A stretch of 64,000 nt of DNA from Anoplolepis gracilipes (Eukaryota; Arthropoda; Insecta; Hymenoptera; Formicidae): assembly GCF_047496725.1 (NCBI RefSeq), contig NC_132971.1, positions 186,001 to 250,000 on the forward strand, read 5' to 3'. Each line of letters opens with the position of its first letter. Positions within the stretch are counted from its first letter, which is position 1. Positions 17,657 to 44,332 of this stretch are shown one piece after another. Position numbers and translations under genes: made by a program. Below the pieces are notes generated by a model. It had not been told where the DNA came from and did no database searches. It was given only the letters and a program-made list of their open reading frames with translations.

Positions 17657-19305
17657 ATGGTAAGTCCCTTTAATACTATATATTATGTTGACTTAAATAT
17701 GGTATATATAAATTAGATATTATTCTTATTAAGATTTATCTTTAGTTTCACCTCTGTTTGACCTTCAATTAGAAAATCAGAGTGTTGGATGTTATTACAT
17801 ACTTGTCAATGATTTGCACATATATAATATATCTTTAATTTAAATTCTCTTTTTCTCTCTTTTCTTTTTTTTTTTAATTAAATATATAATTTTAATGAAG
17901 AAAAAATATGTATACATATATAATGCATATATAATGTATGTATGTGTAATAGTTAAAATTACAAATTTTACAAAATATGTTTGAATATAGAATATTAAAA
18001 TTTATTAAGTTGTATATTTTTTTATTATCTTTTAGAAATAAATAATTGTAATATATAATATGTCGCATTAAAGCCTTTAAGTTTAAATAATTAATCAGTC
18101 TATACTTTCTAGTATATAATATTAGAGGTACATGTTAGATTAAACATATATATATTTATGATATATATTTTCTAATATGTAATTATTATATTATTTTCTA
18201 ATATGTAATTATTATATTAGTGTATACTTATACATATTATTATAATAAATTTTATTTATATTTTGTATTAGGCGGAACCTATAGATGTCGTGATTACTGG
18301 TGCTGCTGGGCAAATCGCCTACTCTCTATTGTACCAAATTGCAGCTGGTACAGTTTTTGGCCCACAACAACCAATTAATCTCCGATTATTAGATATTCCA
18401 CCTATGATGAAAGTATTGGATGGTGTGGTTATGGAACTGGAGGATTTAGCACTTCCTCTGTTACGAGGTGGACACTGAAACATTTATACATTTAAACAAA
18501 GCTTTATAAAATGTATTAAATGTTGCTCAATGCTTGTTACTCATATATTTTATATGAATCACACTAATTGTACAAATTATAAATTGTATAAATAATTTAA
18601 TATATTTTGAGCAATTATCTTAAAAAATCTTAAAAGAAAAAAACAAGGTAATTGGAAAAAATAATTAGTTTTATCATTTTTTGGGAGATAATGTGATAGA
18701 GAAAGAATTTTCTCTCAATGAATAGTTGAGAGTATAAATTTAGAATATATTCTATTATTGCCAAATGTGTGCTATTTATATTCTAACAGTATTATATAAT
18801 TATATATAAATAAATGTTAATTTAAATTTGTAGAGATTTTGCCAACTGCTGAACCAGCAAAGGCCTTTAATAATGCAGCGGCTGCATTTTTGGTTGGCGC
18901 AATGCCTAGAAAAGAAGGAATGGAACGTAAAGATCTTTTGGCTGCAAATGTAGAAATTTTCAAGGTGCAAGGCGAAGCATTAGATAAATATGCTCGTAAA
19001 GATGTTAAAGTGTTAGTTGTAGGTAATCCTGCTAACACTAATGCAATTATTTGTTCTCATTATGCACCATCTATTCCAAAAGAAAACTTTACTGCGATGA
19101 CCAGATTGGATCAGAATAGAGCACAGGCAGCAATAGCCGCACGATTAAACGTGCAGGTAAACTATTTATACACACACTTCTACTCACTTGCTCACTTATT
19201 TCTTCACTTACACTATTATAATTAATATTGTTGAAATGTACAGATTGTGACAGTTATGTATTTTTTTCTTACATTTGACATATTTTTATTTATCATATAA
19301 TAAAA

Positions 19306-19354
<49 letters not shown>

Positions 19355-20226
19355 AATTATTACTCTATAATATTATGTTTTATAGCATATATGTTGTGTA
19401 ACCTTAGATAAATATTATATAATTTTATTATATTTTATTAATATAACAGGTTGATAAAGTCAAGAATGTCATTATTTGGGGTAATCATAGCTCTACGCAA
19501 TATCCTGATGCAGCACATGCAACTGTAACCCTTCCATCTGGTGAAAAACCAGTACCAGCTGAGATAAATGATGATGATTGGTTGAATACTGTTTTTGTAA
19601 CAACGATTCAAAAACGCGGTGCCGCAGTAATAGCTGCCCGAAAAATGTCTTCTGCCATGTCCGCCGCTAAAGCCGCTGGAGATCATATGAGAGACTGGTG
19701 GTTTGGTACTAAGCCTGGAGAATGGGTCAGCATGGGCGTTGTATCGGATGGAAGTTATGGAATTCCAAAAGATATTATGTTTTCCTTCCCTGTCGCTATT
19801 AAGGATAAACGTTATGAAATTGTGCAAGTAAGTTATTTCGTGAAATATTTAAGCTCAAATAGATATATATTATACAAATATATTCCAAGTAACATTTTTC
19901 TCTTTATATTTTTCATCAGATTTTTTTTTAAATTCTGAGATGTATTTTATATATTGACACACCTGATATATGTAGTGAGAGAATTTTGTATTCTTATGCA
20001 AGTAATAATGATATTCTTTCCCAGGAATTTTTCTATATTCAAATCATTAAAAGCAAATATATCTGAATTATAAAAATATAGAAAAGTAACGAAAACGGTA
20101 AAAATACTTTACTATTTTTATTTTCAGAATCTTCCAATTAGTGACTTCGCAAAATCAAAGTTAGATATCACAGCTACAGAATTAGAGGAAGAACGTGCTG
20201 AGGCAAACAACGTATTGAAAAAGTGA
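17657..20226 (+). CDS. MDH1: cytosolic malate dehydrogenase
   Basis: Converts malate and NAD+ to oxaloacetate and NADH in the cytosol, part of the malate-aspartate shuttle. Exons are 17657-17659 (only the ATG), 18272-18467, 18834-19156, 19450-19827 and 20128-20226. All phases agree, giving 332 residues (human 334). Visible features are the NAD-binding glycine loop GAAGQIAYSLL, the mobile loop with substrate-binding arginines AMPRKEGMERKDLLAAN, the VVGNPANTN segment and the catalytic histidine in IIWGNHSSTQYPD. The C-terminus ends NNVLKK. A first coding exon holding only the start codon is also seen in other animal MDH1 genes. An AATAAA occurs near 20304. It is divergent from the RRM-like gene and convergent with HECTD1. 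Confidence 0.97.
19311..19351. repeat. (TA)n microsatellite in an MDH1 intron
   Basis: A TA run of about 40 bases in the third MDH1 intron (19157-19449). Confidence 0.9.
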
Positions 20227-20312
20227 CTAGTAACGTCAGTGGAAAATAATGAAATAAAAGAAGAATGTGTGTTAGCAAAATTGTAAAAAAATTAATAATG
20301 CTAAATAAATAA

Positions 20313-20344
<32 letters not shown>

Positions 20345-21716
20345 ATAAAACAAATGTTTCAAAATTTATAAAAACATTGCAGTAAAGTTGTTAAAGTTAT
20401 AAATATAAGTAAAAAAATATGATTTTATGTTGAAAACAGTAGGTTTTCAGTAGAATTAAAAATTTAATTAGTAGTAATGAGTTATAGTCGAAGTTTATTT
20501 ACGAATCGTGCGTACGATCGCTAAACAAGAGATTGCACATTAATATATTACTGCAATGCTTTTGTACTTGCATATATTTTAGAGTACTGTATAATGTGTG
20601 TAATTCAATGTAAATACTATATGTAAACAATTTAAATGAAAGGTAACTGGAAGTCTTCAATGTGGATAAATGGCTTATCAATAGCGAAATATAAATGCTA
20701 TGTCTATCATAGATTGCATATGCAAATCATCAATATATATGTACATATAATCTGTAAACTTTGTAAAACTTTTCAAAAGTATATTGGAAAACATACCTTA
20801 TACTTTTTTGCATTTATTCACCTCTCCTAAGAGAATAATTTATTTTACAGTAATAGTAATTTTCAATATCAATATCATTATATTCAATTTTTCTCACATA
20901 CATTTATATTACCTTCACGTATCTTATTTTCTATTATTACATTTCGAGTTTTTTTTTTTCTATTGTAATTATCGCGTGGACGCACGCATTAAGTAGCATA
21001 TTATACACAAAGAATGTTTAATTTATTCGATCTTGGTAACATTCTCAGTAAAATATCGCAACTTTTTTTTCGTTTCATTTAAAGATACTTTTTGTTCTTT
21101 AAAAGTTAAAGACAATACACAAATATTCAGTTATTAAGAAGCAGATATTTAGAAGCTGTGAACATTGGTGTCTAGGTACTACAAAACGTCATTTTTTTCA
21201 ATATTATTAATGAAAAATTAATATTTGCAAACATCAATTTTGATTTACATTATTGCATAAATATTTATAGCAAGTTATTTGTGTAATATATGCATATAAG
21301 TATTTTCATAATAAAGAAAATAGAAATTTTCGTAAAATTACCTTTTATACAATAAACAATAACACACACGCACATACATGTCCAATGAACATAATATTTC
21401 AATGATTCATTGATTTATAAGTGAGGAACTTTCGAGTTTTTTTGTTGCATGAAAACAGTAAATATACTTTTAAAGGAATATTATGGAAAAATTAAATTGT
21501 AAATAATTTTCAAAGTGAGCCAATTTTATAATAGTTTATACAATCAAATAACTAAAACACATTTCCAAATAATTTTTTAAATGTTTCAATTGTTACACGC
21601 ACACACATACAGCGCACGTGCGCACACGTCCACACATATACGCACATTTTAAACAAATTGTTTTTTACTTACAATGTACAAGAAAATAATACATCTGTCA
21701 AATTAGCATCAATGTA

Positions 21717-21766
<50 letters not shown>

Positions 21767-21967
21767 ATATCAACAACCAATGTTAGAAATCCGATTAATA
21801 ATCAGTTTGCAAATTGTAAGTTCAATAATAAATGATATCTATAATAAAATAAAAGGAGATACTCTAATATAATTCACAGCAGGATTACATTCGATATAAA
21901 TATGTATATATCATATTTATCCTATCTATTTTTATATACATATATACATATACATATATATGCATAC

Positions 21968-22032
<65 letters not shown>

Positions 22033-22790
22033 TATATATATATATGTATATGCATATATGGAAATATTACAAAGATTAACATACAGAAAATTAATGTAAT
22101 TTTAAGAGAGCATCGGATCAAGCATTGGGTGATGGATATATTATGGATGTATCACGACCATTTAGTAATCATGGATTTTTACTGAAATAGTGCAACACAT
22201 TTAGCAATAAATTTTTTTCAAATAAAAACAATTTAGGAATATATGTGTAATTATATTACATTTAAATTTACAAAAATAGAATAACAAATAATAATATAAT
22301 GAATAGATAAAATGAAGAGCTAAAAGATATATCCAATATTTGTGACTGTGTTTTCAAATAATTTATTTTATAGCAACATCCATAATTGTAAACATTAACT
22401 TAAAATGTCCTATAAAAATCGCAAGTTTAATTATAATAACCAATATTTTAACATCGACATGAAACTAGTGTTTAATGTATTAAGTTAATAACTATATCAA
22501 ATTATGGATGGATGGATTATAAACCAAATTAGTGGGAACATGTACATAATCATTTCTGGAAAATATGTATACAAGTATGTCTGCAGAAATAAAGTCTTCG
22601 TCCCTGATTACTAAAAGTTTCTCTGCTTATTATACTATATAGTTCGTACCAAAAAAAAAATTATTATTATTATAAAGGCCGTACTCTCTTTCTTTCTCGT
22701 TTCTACGTATCAATCCGTGCTAAATTATAATTTTTTATTTCTTTGCATCATTTATGAATAATTTGAATCTTGGAGTAAGAAAAATTAAAT
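20227..22790. other. intergenic region between the MDH1 and HECTD1 3' ends
   Basis: About 2.5 kb lies between two convergent genes, so both flanks are 3' UTR. It contains an AATAAA near 20304 for MDH1, a CA run (about 20311-20342), CA-rich simple sequence near 21600, TA runs at about 21719-21764 and 21979-22031, and otherwise AT-rich DNA. No gene is supported; the open frames here are translations of simple repeats. Confidence 0.5.
21719..22060. repeat. TA/CATA microsatellite cluster
   Basis: Two long TA dinucleotide runs (about 21719-21764 and 21979-22031) are linked by ATAC/CATA-type repeats. Short open frames rich in Tyr and Ile in this block are artefacts of the repeat. Confidence 0.85.
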
Positions 22791-35427
<12,637 letters not shown>

Positions 35428-35853
35428 CTTGAAAAGAAAGAATAAAAAATATATATATATATTTTGCATCTAAAATGTAAATCATTGTGTCATAAATTGT
35501 CATAAATTTTTTGATGCTAAATCATGTAGTTATTAAAAAAAAAAAAAAGTTTAATATATTTTTACAACTTATTATAAGCTGATTAAATTGACAATTGAAA
35601 TACTTGATTAAATTGTTCAATGACTTAATAGTAGAAATTGCTACTATGTTTGTATAAATACAGTAACAATTTTTGATCGACTATAATGGCCGCTATATAA
35701 TAACCACAAATGATAAAGATCATTATAACTCTTTTTGATCAAAATTAATTAATTATAAAAAAAGATATATTCATTAATATAAACTAATAAATAATTGTAA
35801 ATATTATAAGTGATAGTTTTATATATATATATATTGCAAATTTGATGTAATCT

Positions 35854-35887
<34 letters not shown>

Positions 35888-36934
35888 AAGAGAGAAAGAG
35901 GGAAAACTTACATTTTTTTTATTCTTTGTATCACTTACCTTGTATTATATTTTGAATATGTGTAGCATCAATTGACTCAATTTTATATTTTGATACTCTG
36001 AAAACTATAGAAAGAATCTCATTAAATTATGCAAATTAGTAATCAAACAATATTTATACGAAAAAAAGCAAGCACATGATGTTAATGGCATCCCTAACAG
36101 TGTTCATTCGTGTAATACGAATCATAATTTATGCAAACCTACAAATACAAGCTACATATTTTTTATAATTTTAGAATATTTTCAATCATTTTGATGGTTT
36201 GCTTTTTTTCCTCTTTGAAGATATATACTAATTCCGAAATCAAATACGACATATATTGAATGTCATTACGATATAAATAGCAAAGTCAATCTGATTCGAT
36301 GAAATAAAAACACGTGATTATGGTATACCAATATTTGTGCACAACGGTTATTACGACTCAATCGTAATGAAGATTGAAAAAAAAGGTTGGTCGCAACGAC
36401 CATAAGATATGTTAATAGATGTAACCTTTAATCTGTACATATATATATATATATATATGTGTGTGCGTGCGTGCGCGTGTGTGTGTGTGTGTGTGTGTTC
36501 TTAAATTATTTGTCTCAAAAACATATAAACAAGACGAAGAGTTCACAGTACGATTAAAAAATAATTGTGCATTTTGACAGAGACTTACAACATACCTACC
36601 GTTAAGACGTACCGTTGCATACAACATTCCATTCTTCGTGATAGGTCAACTCGCCATTCTCTCGCAGACGTGTCGTTTATTAACGCGTGAAAACAGATAT
36701 AGATCGTCTATTTACTTCGCCCGTTAATAACACAATCTATATTTTGCATTAGCAAATCGACTTAACAAAGCACTTTCTCATACACTATGAGTAATTTTTT
36801 CTTTATACCGTCGTATACGTCACATATATTTCTCGTCTCTTTTTACGTACCTAATGTTTAATTTCGATATAGATTGGAATCATGCAATTCGGTACGCTTA
36901 ACGAGCAACAAGCTGAATTTTCATGAAAACCATA
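35428..36934. other. HECTD1 5' region and promoter
   Basis: Minus-strand donor-like sites near 35938 (gtaagt) and 36597 (gtaggtat) suggest noncoding first exons of HECTD1. Transcription would then start at about 36.6-36.7 kb, where base composition becomes more balanced. The region also has a GA-rich run (about 35856-35900), TA/TG runs at about 36438-36497 and AT-rich filler. Confidence 0.4.
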
Positions 36935-37077
36935 AGGCCGGGTCTACAATAGCTGTAGTAAGTCTTTGGTCGTAAGAAATGAACCAATCATATTCATTAT
37001 TTCTCTCTAAAGTCAATTGTAATTGGTTAATTTCTTACGGCTTAAGGCTTACTACATCTATTGTAGACCCGGCCTAA
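36933..37077. mobile_element. 145-bp hairpin MITE (AGGCCGGGTCTACAATAG termini)
   Basis: The left arm AGGCCGGGTCTACAATAG is matched by the inverse CTATTGTAGACCCGGCCT at the right end. The pairing extends into TACTA-containing inner segments and an ACCAATCA/TAATTGGTTAA pair. No coding capacity. It lies in the HECTD1-hunchback intergenic region. Confidence 0.85.
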
Positions 37078-39171
37078 AGCTTGTGTCACTGAGATCTACC
37101 ACAACACAGATTTATCTAGAATTCTCTAGTAACTTACTAGAGAAACTCTAGATTTATCTAGTGAATTGTTAGAAGTGTTTGATTGATCAATCGCAAAGAT
37201 TCCTTGTTCTGATTGGTTAATCAAACGCTTCAGCATTCATAGCGCCAATCAAACGTGGTAACGTTTATAATTTTATAGCCCGTATCAGACATATATGCAT
37301 TAAAGATTGAAATTTGACCACTTAGAAAAAAATGTACCAGACTACGCATTGAAGAGGATGAAAAATGAAAATTAAAGATTAGAATTTGATCAAAACAAAA
37401 AATCTAAAATTTCTTTTTTCTTATTGATTAAATTTTAATTTTTTTTAATGCATAGATTGATACCGGTTTTATATGACATGGTACAATATTAGTATTAATA
37501 AGGTATATATAAAGGAATATAAAAAAAGAGATAGAAAGATTAATTTGGAGGAGAAGAGTAATATTATTATATGTATATATAAAGTTTAAAATTTCTAAAA
37601 TAATATATATATATATATTTATATATGTACATAAACATAATATGTGTATAAATATATAATTAATTTCTATTTTATCTTATAGGAATTATTTAAAAACTAT
37701 AAATTAATATAATACTTTTTAAATAAATTATTTATATTTAGTAATATAATTTAGTACAATGTTACATTGATCAATCAAATATTCATCTTTACAAAATATG
37801 GTACTACTATAGAATTATAGAATAAACTTTTCATAGTTTTGTATGTTCGAAAAATATACATTTCCATATAAATTTTTTAATTTGTATTTAGATATCTAAT
37901 TAATATATATATTCTAATATCTAATTAATATATAATTATATATATTCATTTGTGGTAACGTGCACGAGGTATGATTATCACAATTATGTCATACAATTTT
38001 TGCATGATGTATTTTGATGCCGTTATTCAACATTATTTCAAAAAAAAAAAGAAAAAGAAAGTATACATTCAAGTGTACAATACGATATAAGAAAAGAATA
38101 TATAGAGGTTTTTGATAAAAATTTACCAAGATATAATTACTACAGAAGCATGACCAAGTCGGTTGAAGCAATACAAAAATAATAAGACAACTAGTCTAAA
38201 GTAAATGAAAAAAATATGCATTCCTTTAGGTTTGAATCATATTAATAAGTAGATTTGACACAAAATTCATATAAATTAATAATTCGCATAATTTCCAGTC
38301 TAATTTGTAAATAAAAATATATGTCATCCATTTTACGTCATACTAAACCAATAACAAGAAAAGTTTGTATTTAAAAATATAATTGCAAATAAAAACAATG
38401 TTTTTTTTTTTTTTTTTTATGAAGTCTGGAAATATATATATTGCGAGAAAATAAAAAAAATACTTCTACAGAGAAAAAAAAACAAAAACGGAGAATAATA
38501 AATCGCAAAAATAATACAAATGTGTAAGAGTTCTATAAATAAATTTCAATGTCTAATAATACTTTATATTTTTGTCACAGATACATCAAAATTTTTCTTT
38601 GTTAACTGTGCTGTTAAGTGTGCTCACGTAATACTGTAACAAGAAAAATATATATTTTTTTAGATTTATAAGAAAAAAAGTCAAAAGGTTTGAAAATTTT
38701 GAAAATGCTAGCAGTCCAATTATTGAAAAACTAATACTATTAATATCAGTACTAAATTAATTAATTAATTATCTATACCTAATTTTGCATGCTCGCAACA
38801 ATAATTTGGATTTCTTCTATTAATAAAAGTATTCACATCAAGTTGCAAAAAAGATAAACTGATACAAATAATTGGTATTAGAAATAAATATTTGTAATAT
38901 CTGTAGATTATTTAAGCTAATAATAGATGTACATTATACAGACATCTAACAAAACATCGAGATCTTTAATTGTAAGTATAAGAAAAAATAAAGAAGAGAA
39001 AAAATTGAAAAAATAGATTATTTTGATCTGAATCACAAAATGTCATCTATTTAATTCTTTTTGACAGAGATTAAGCCTAACATAATTTTTATAATGTCTC
39101 TCCTGTCTACATACAAAATTAGATAGAATTTATCTCATCATTGTAAAAATATGACAGTCAGTAACATTGTA

Positions 39172-39236
<65 letters not shown>

Positions 39237-39353
39237 GTGTATTATATACATATAAAGTATTAACAAAAGTTCCTTGTTTGAAGAAACCTTTTTTTGTAAT
39301 TCTTCTTATATATAATTACTCTCTTATATATATATAAAAGAGCAATTATGTGC

Positions 39354-39413
<60 letters not shown>

Positions 39414-39617
39414 GCGCGCACCTTTTTTTTACTATTCTTTAAAATTATATATTTACCGATTTGGTAAATGCAAGTGCTTATCAAAGTAGATAGTAAACAT
39501 TTTTGACTAGAATTGTATTAGAATATTTGTTTGCTGTCTCGTCCACTTTTTTTCTGATACTAGCTCGCAGGGTGTAGGATTTTCCTCTCAAATAAATTGC
39601 CGTTTGATTTATCGCTT
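37078..39617. other. intergenic DNA and hunchback 3' UTR
   Basis: No gene is supported. A weak hairpin element (about 37278-37470, with CCGTATCA…TGATACCGG ends) and a degraded inverted segment near 37130-37250 are visible. The right part, on the minus strand, should contain the hunchback 3' UTR. It includes TG (39173-39233) and TA/CA (about 39358-39416) microsatellites. Confidence 0.45.
39173..39416. repeat. (TG)n and (TA)n/(CA)n microsatellites near the hunchback 3' end
   Basis: A TG run of about 60 bases (39173-39233) and a TA run followed by CA/CG (39358-39416) lie within 450 bases of the hunchback stop codon. If the 3' UTR is of normal length they are transcribed. Confidence 0.9.
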
Positions 39618-41664
39618 CTAGGTATGCTGCGATCGAGCGATATGTAGAAAAAAAGATACTTTATCGGTACAGTGATGACCACATATATTGCACGTATAAG
39701 GATCATCGAAGCCATGACAACCCATATGCATGGTATACATGACAACATTGCCAAACGTAATCTCGCAATAGTGACAGATATGTTCAATGCCGATTGAATC
39801 GACAATGGTTTTGCTCCTACTATCCTTGATATTCTCATTTTCTTCTGGAAAATCAGGTCCACTAATTATCGAAGATTTGGAAGATTCTACTTCCTCCTGT
39901 TCTGATTTCGTGCTCTCTTCTATCGCGCGACGTTCCAATTTAATTGCTCTACCTTTACGTTTACTGGTGCGGATGATATTTGGTGAGTTTGTAGCTAATA
40001 ACTGGAATTGAAATTCATTTTTTCCAATTTCCTCGGTGACGCGGAGATCCAACGGTGCATCTGTAGATTCATCTTTCTGTGAGTTTAGTTGAGTTTTTAG
40101 CGTTTTGAATTTATATGTCGAGGATTTATCAGTAGTCTTTACGTCGTTATCGGAAATATAAAGTTCATTCACATCATTTGTGTCGGAACAAGTTGTAGAT
40201 CGATTCTGGATATATTCATCAGCCATTTTCATCATTTTTATGTACTCCATTAATGTATCAGCGTGAGCGTAATTAATTTCCTGCATATTTTTGTGAAATG
40301 TCGCATCCTCGTGAAATAGAGGCTGGTTCGACAAGTTAAAAGCAGCAACCAGATCACTATAAGGAAACGTTTTGACAGATTGGTCCTTTTTCATGCTATT
40401 CTGGATTATACAATTTGCATCATTCATTCCATTCACACTTAGGCAACGAGCGGCTGGTGATAGAATTGGGGAAATTGATGCTGAGCTGAGTTGGCTATTG
40501 TTGATCGAATTCTGATTAATGCTCTGCTCCAACTCATCCTGTTTTTCAGCGGATGACTTTTGTTTGGGCCCGCGTTTGGTACCATAAACATCGATGATGG
40601 ATAAGGGATTTGGCGAACCATCAGCGTTCAACACCATCGCTGGTTCATGTTCTTTTTTTCGTAGATGCTTCTTTAGCGCATTACAAAACTTGGTTTTATA
40701 TGTACAGTTTGCACATCTATATGGATAAATATTCGAATGTTTTTTTAGATGACTAGTCAGCATTGATTTGCTTACGCATGTATAAGAACACTTTATGCAC
40801 TTGAACGGTTTAGAGCCATCATGCACACTAAGCCAATGGTGATTCATGTGATGTTTATATTTGGTCACGAAAGAGCATTCAGAACAGGTAAAGCCTTTGA
40901 TGTGGCAGCGCATATGTTCCCAATATTCCATTTTCGTGCTCGCTACAAAATTACATTGTTTGCAAATTTTACCTTCTCGAAAATGTTGTTTATTTTGTTT
41001 TACATTATCTTGTAGATTCATGTGGAAAAGTTTAGATTTGTCTATTTTCCTTGTCTCATGTTCAGTATCTTCTTCTAATGTAGAAAAAGAGCAATTTGTT
41101 TTTTTTTGAAGGAATTTAAAGTCTGGCAATTGCGCAAGGATGGCTTTAAAATTTGGATTATTGTATTTCGATATCCAATGATTCACCATATGTTCATTAA
41201 ATTTTGATCTAAAAACATTTAACGGATATTTTATACACGCATTTTCTTTTATATATAAAAATTTAATTTCATTATTTTCTTAACTCTCATTATATATTAA
41301 CAAACGCGTAATTATTAACTGGGCAAATTATATATTAAATTTAACTAAATGTATGACAATGAAATTTAACTATAAGTATGACGTAAAAATATTATTTACA
41401 TGTGTATCTTCTATGCTATAATAATTTAATAATAGTGTACCTGTTTGATGTAACAAAGGCACATAAAGAACAGCACAAGGTACTTTGTGTCAGACTTATA
41501 TCTTCATTGGACGGTTTCATAATGTTCGACATAGTGTCCATCGATTGTTTCTCTTGATATTTGTTCATGTTTTGCGTAACTTCTTCAGATAAGTTGGAAT
41601 TCTCGGAAAAAAACTGGCTATTTTTGGAGATGGATGACAAGTTATAATTCATCATGAAAAACAA
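39618..41664 (-). CDS. hb: hunchback C2H2 zinc-finger gap transcription factor
   Basis: Sequence-specific nuclear regulator of anterior-posterior patterning and neuroblast timing in insects. Two coding exons, 41664-41441 and 41208-39618, join in phase to 604 residues. An N-terminal finger (CSLCAFVTS…HMVNH, about 65-86) is split by the intron. Four central fingers follow (about 157-262, including CKQCNFVASTKMEYWEH, CSECSFVTKYKHHMNHH, CIKCSYTCVSKSMLTSH and CANCTYKTKFCNALKKH). Next come the conserved IDVYGTKRGPK, a low-complexity linker with PLDLRV (a CtBP-binding-like motif), and two C-terminal Ikaros-type dimerisation fingers (CHYCEITFGNVVMYTMHMGCH and CNICGHHC…FFLHIARSQH). The start is uncertain between ATGs at 41664, 41655 and 41652. 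Noncoding upstream exons and enhancers are expected to the right. Confidence 0.95.
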
Positions 41665-44332
41665 TCATTTGCTTCTCGACTTGTTAAAATTGATCTAATG
41701 ATGGAACATCGAAATCAAAAAAAATTATAGGTTTTTTTTTCAGCTTCTCTTTCTGTAAAAAATCATTAATTTTATTTTATAAAAAAATAAACGCAAGAAT
41801 ATTGCAAGCAATTTTATACACAAATTGCAATTGTCATGAAATTGTATTTGGTGCAGTAAACAGCTGCTAAGTTTAATTAATGCGGAAGTTGCGCGATTAC
41901 TCACCACAATTTTATCACTTTAGTTGAACGTGATTTCTGAATGATAAGGATGTTATTGGCCCGTGACAATGACTTGTTGTTAAATCGGCACGTGTATAAA
42001 ATTTGTTGTTTTTACTTCCCTTTATTTCGTCATTATCTTTAAAAACATAAAGTCGGGAGTTAAAAATTTGTAATAATATTACACAAAACAGCGATGGACT
42101 TTCTAATTTCCTTATTTTATTTGAAATTAAGAGAGCTATATAGTTTAAATACAAAACTTTTTCGAAATAAATATTATTGACACAATAAATCGAATTGTCT
42201 AAAAATCCATATTGTAATTCTATAATTAATCAAAAATGTTTTACTTTGTTTATAAAATATTATTATTTGCCAACAAATATGTTTCTTTTCTGTCATATAA
42301 ATAGAACTTCCTTACATAAAGGAAGAAAAAAAATATTTAAGATATGCTAAAAAAAGCTCTTTGAATTCAGCAGATATCATCAATAACAGTGATAAATTTA
42401 TTTCAAAACATTTAATGATTGTGGATTGAATAGCCATTTTCTTAGTCTGATATTACAAATTTCGAATGAACAGTACTGTTTTCTATTAAAGGTCAAACCG
42501 ACGTAGTATTTCGAAATTCCAAACGATATATAGGTACGTCAAGATCATAACAATAAATAGAAAATGTATGAATAAATGGAAATTTCGATTGGCAAATGTA
42601 TTGTAACATAAAATAGATAACACATGAAAATACAGTTTCCCTTTATCAATTAGACAAGTAATCACTTATTATTGCTATTTCAAAAATTACAAAAATTTTA
42701 TTTTTACAACCTACATTCTATATTAATTAAAGACTTATTACGTTCATGTCGTAAGAAAAATTAAATTGACAGAATTGTCATAAAAAAATTTTAAATTAAA
42801 TTGACAAATTTAATTATACATTACAAAAAAATTATATCACATTTTTTTGAAACTTTATAATAAAGAAATGTGTTGTCTTTAGAAAAATTGAAAAAACGAT
42901 AAAATTAAAAAGATTTTTCTGTTCTTAGGTTTTTTTTTTTAAATTCTTTGGAGTTAAAACAACCATTTTTTTTTTATCTTAAATCAACAGTTTTTGTTTT
43001 ATCTTAAATCAACAGATTTTTTGACATACGGTAGCTAAATGACAATTTCAATGTTTAAGAATCAAACCAACGTTTCAAAAAAAGTTTAAATTATTGTCAT
43101 AAACATAGCTTTGAAAACAAAATTCCTTATTCTTGTTTTTATAAGTAATTATTTCAAATTTTTAAATGGAAGGAATACTATCTTTTTTTCTCGTGTATTA
43201 AAAATCTTCTTATATAAATAATTCAAAAATAATCGACAAAACTTATAATTAATTTAGTGAACTAATCATGCATGCAATTATAGTATCTATTAATCAAATT
43301 GCTTTAATATACAATCTGAAAGATACTCAAATAGGATTAATATGACATAGCTATATATAAGCCAATCAGTTTTAGATATTTTTTCGATTGAGTTTAATAG
43401 AAAACATTATATTATTTTCGAAATTTGTTTTACGACTTATCAAGTTTGTAATAATTTAACAATTTAAAGTATTTATTTAATCAAACCTGATGGATCCGAA
43501 TCTTCTGCTTTATCATCCTTCAATTTTGTGGCTATAGATTTTCTTTAATGAAAATATCTTTAAGAAGTTTTCATTCACAAGGTATTCACAGAAAAGTGTG
43601 AACAAATCACTCAGCACTGTTTTTTTGTAAGTCGCGATGTGTTATTGCCTTTATAATGTCTACGATTATGGAGTTAGGAATATCTGAGAAAACGAGAAGT
43701 AAGGTCAGGATGAAGTAACAACGACATTCTAAGTCCCAAAATGAAATAGCCGCATATTTCTGTATTCTGTTGAAGGGGAGTCATCTTCCCTCTCTAGTAC
43801 GTTTGCCCAATCAGAGTCGTTCGGATTCATAGATTTCGCAGATACTATTCCCTTTCTCCCACCCCTTTTGCGATACATGATGGTGTTTATTATATAAATC
43901 TTCTATATCAAAGAGTTGTCCTTCCTCTGCTCCTTAAACAATACAAATCTATATTATTTCTATTATTTCTGTCATTTCTAACAAAATTGCTTCTATCTCT
44001 CTGTGATGCATCAGTTATTCATCAAACTTTTTTTTTCGCAAAAAATGTCTTTTATTGTATGATTTTTCTTCAATTTTACTTGAGTTTATTATTTAATAGG
44101 TTTTTTTTAGGTCAAACTTTTATAATGCTTTTATAATACTTTTATAGTACTTTTATAATACAAATTAGATTTTTCATGTAAAATACATATGTGAAAATTT
44201 TCATGGTTTTTATTACATTTTATTTCAATTCATTTTATTAATTTATATATATAAAATCGATGATAATTTGTAAAAAGATTTCTTTCTAAAAAAAATTCTT
44301 TTTTAGGACCTTTTTGAAATAAGTTTTATACA
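41665..44332. other. hunchback upstream DNA
   Basis: No open frame looks coding. The sequence is AT-rich, with a tandem duplication of a 25-base unit containing TTTATCTTAAATCAACAG (about 42966-43018). At about 43923-44108 lies the first copy of a 186-bp segment repeated at 44737. This is the likely 5' regulatory region of hunchback, but no binding-site cluster could be defined by eye. Confidence 0.4.
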
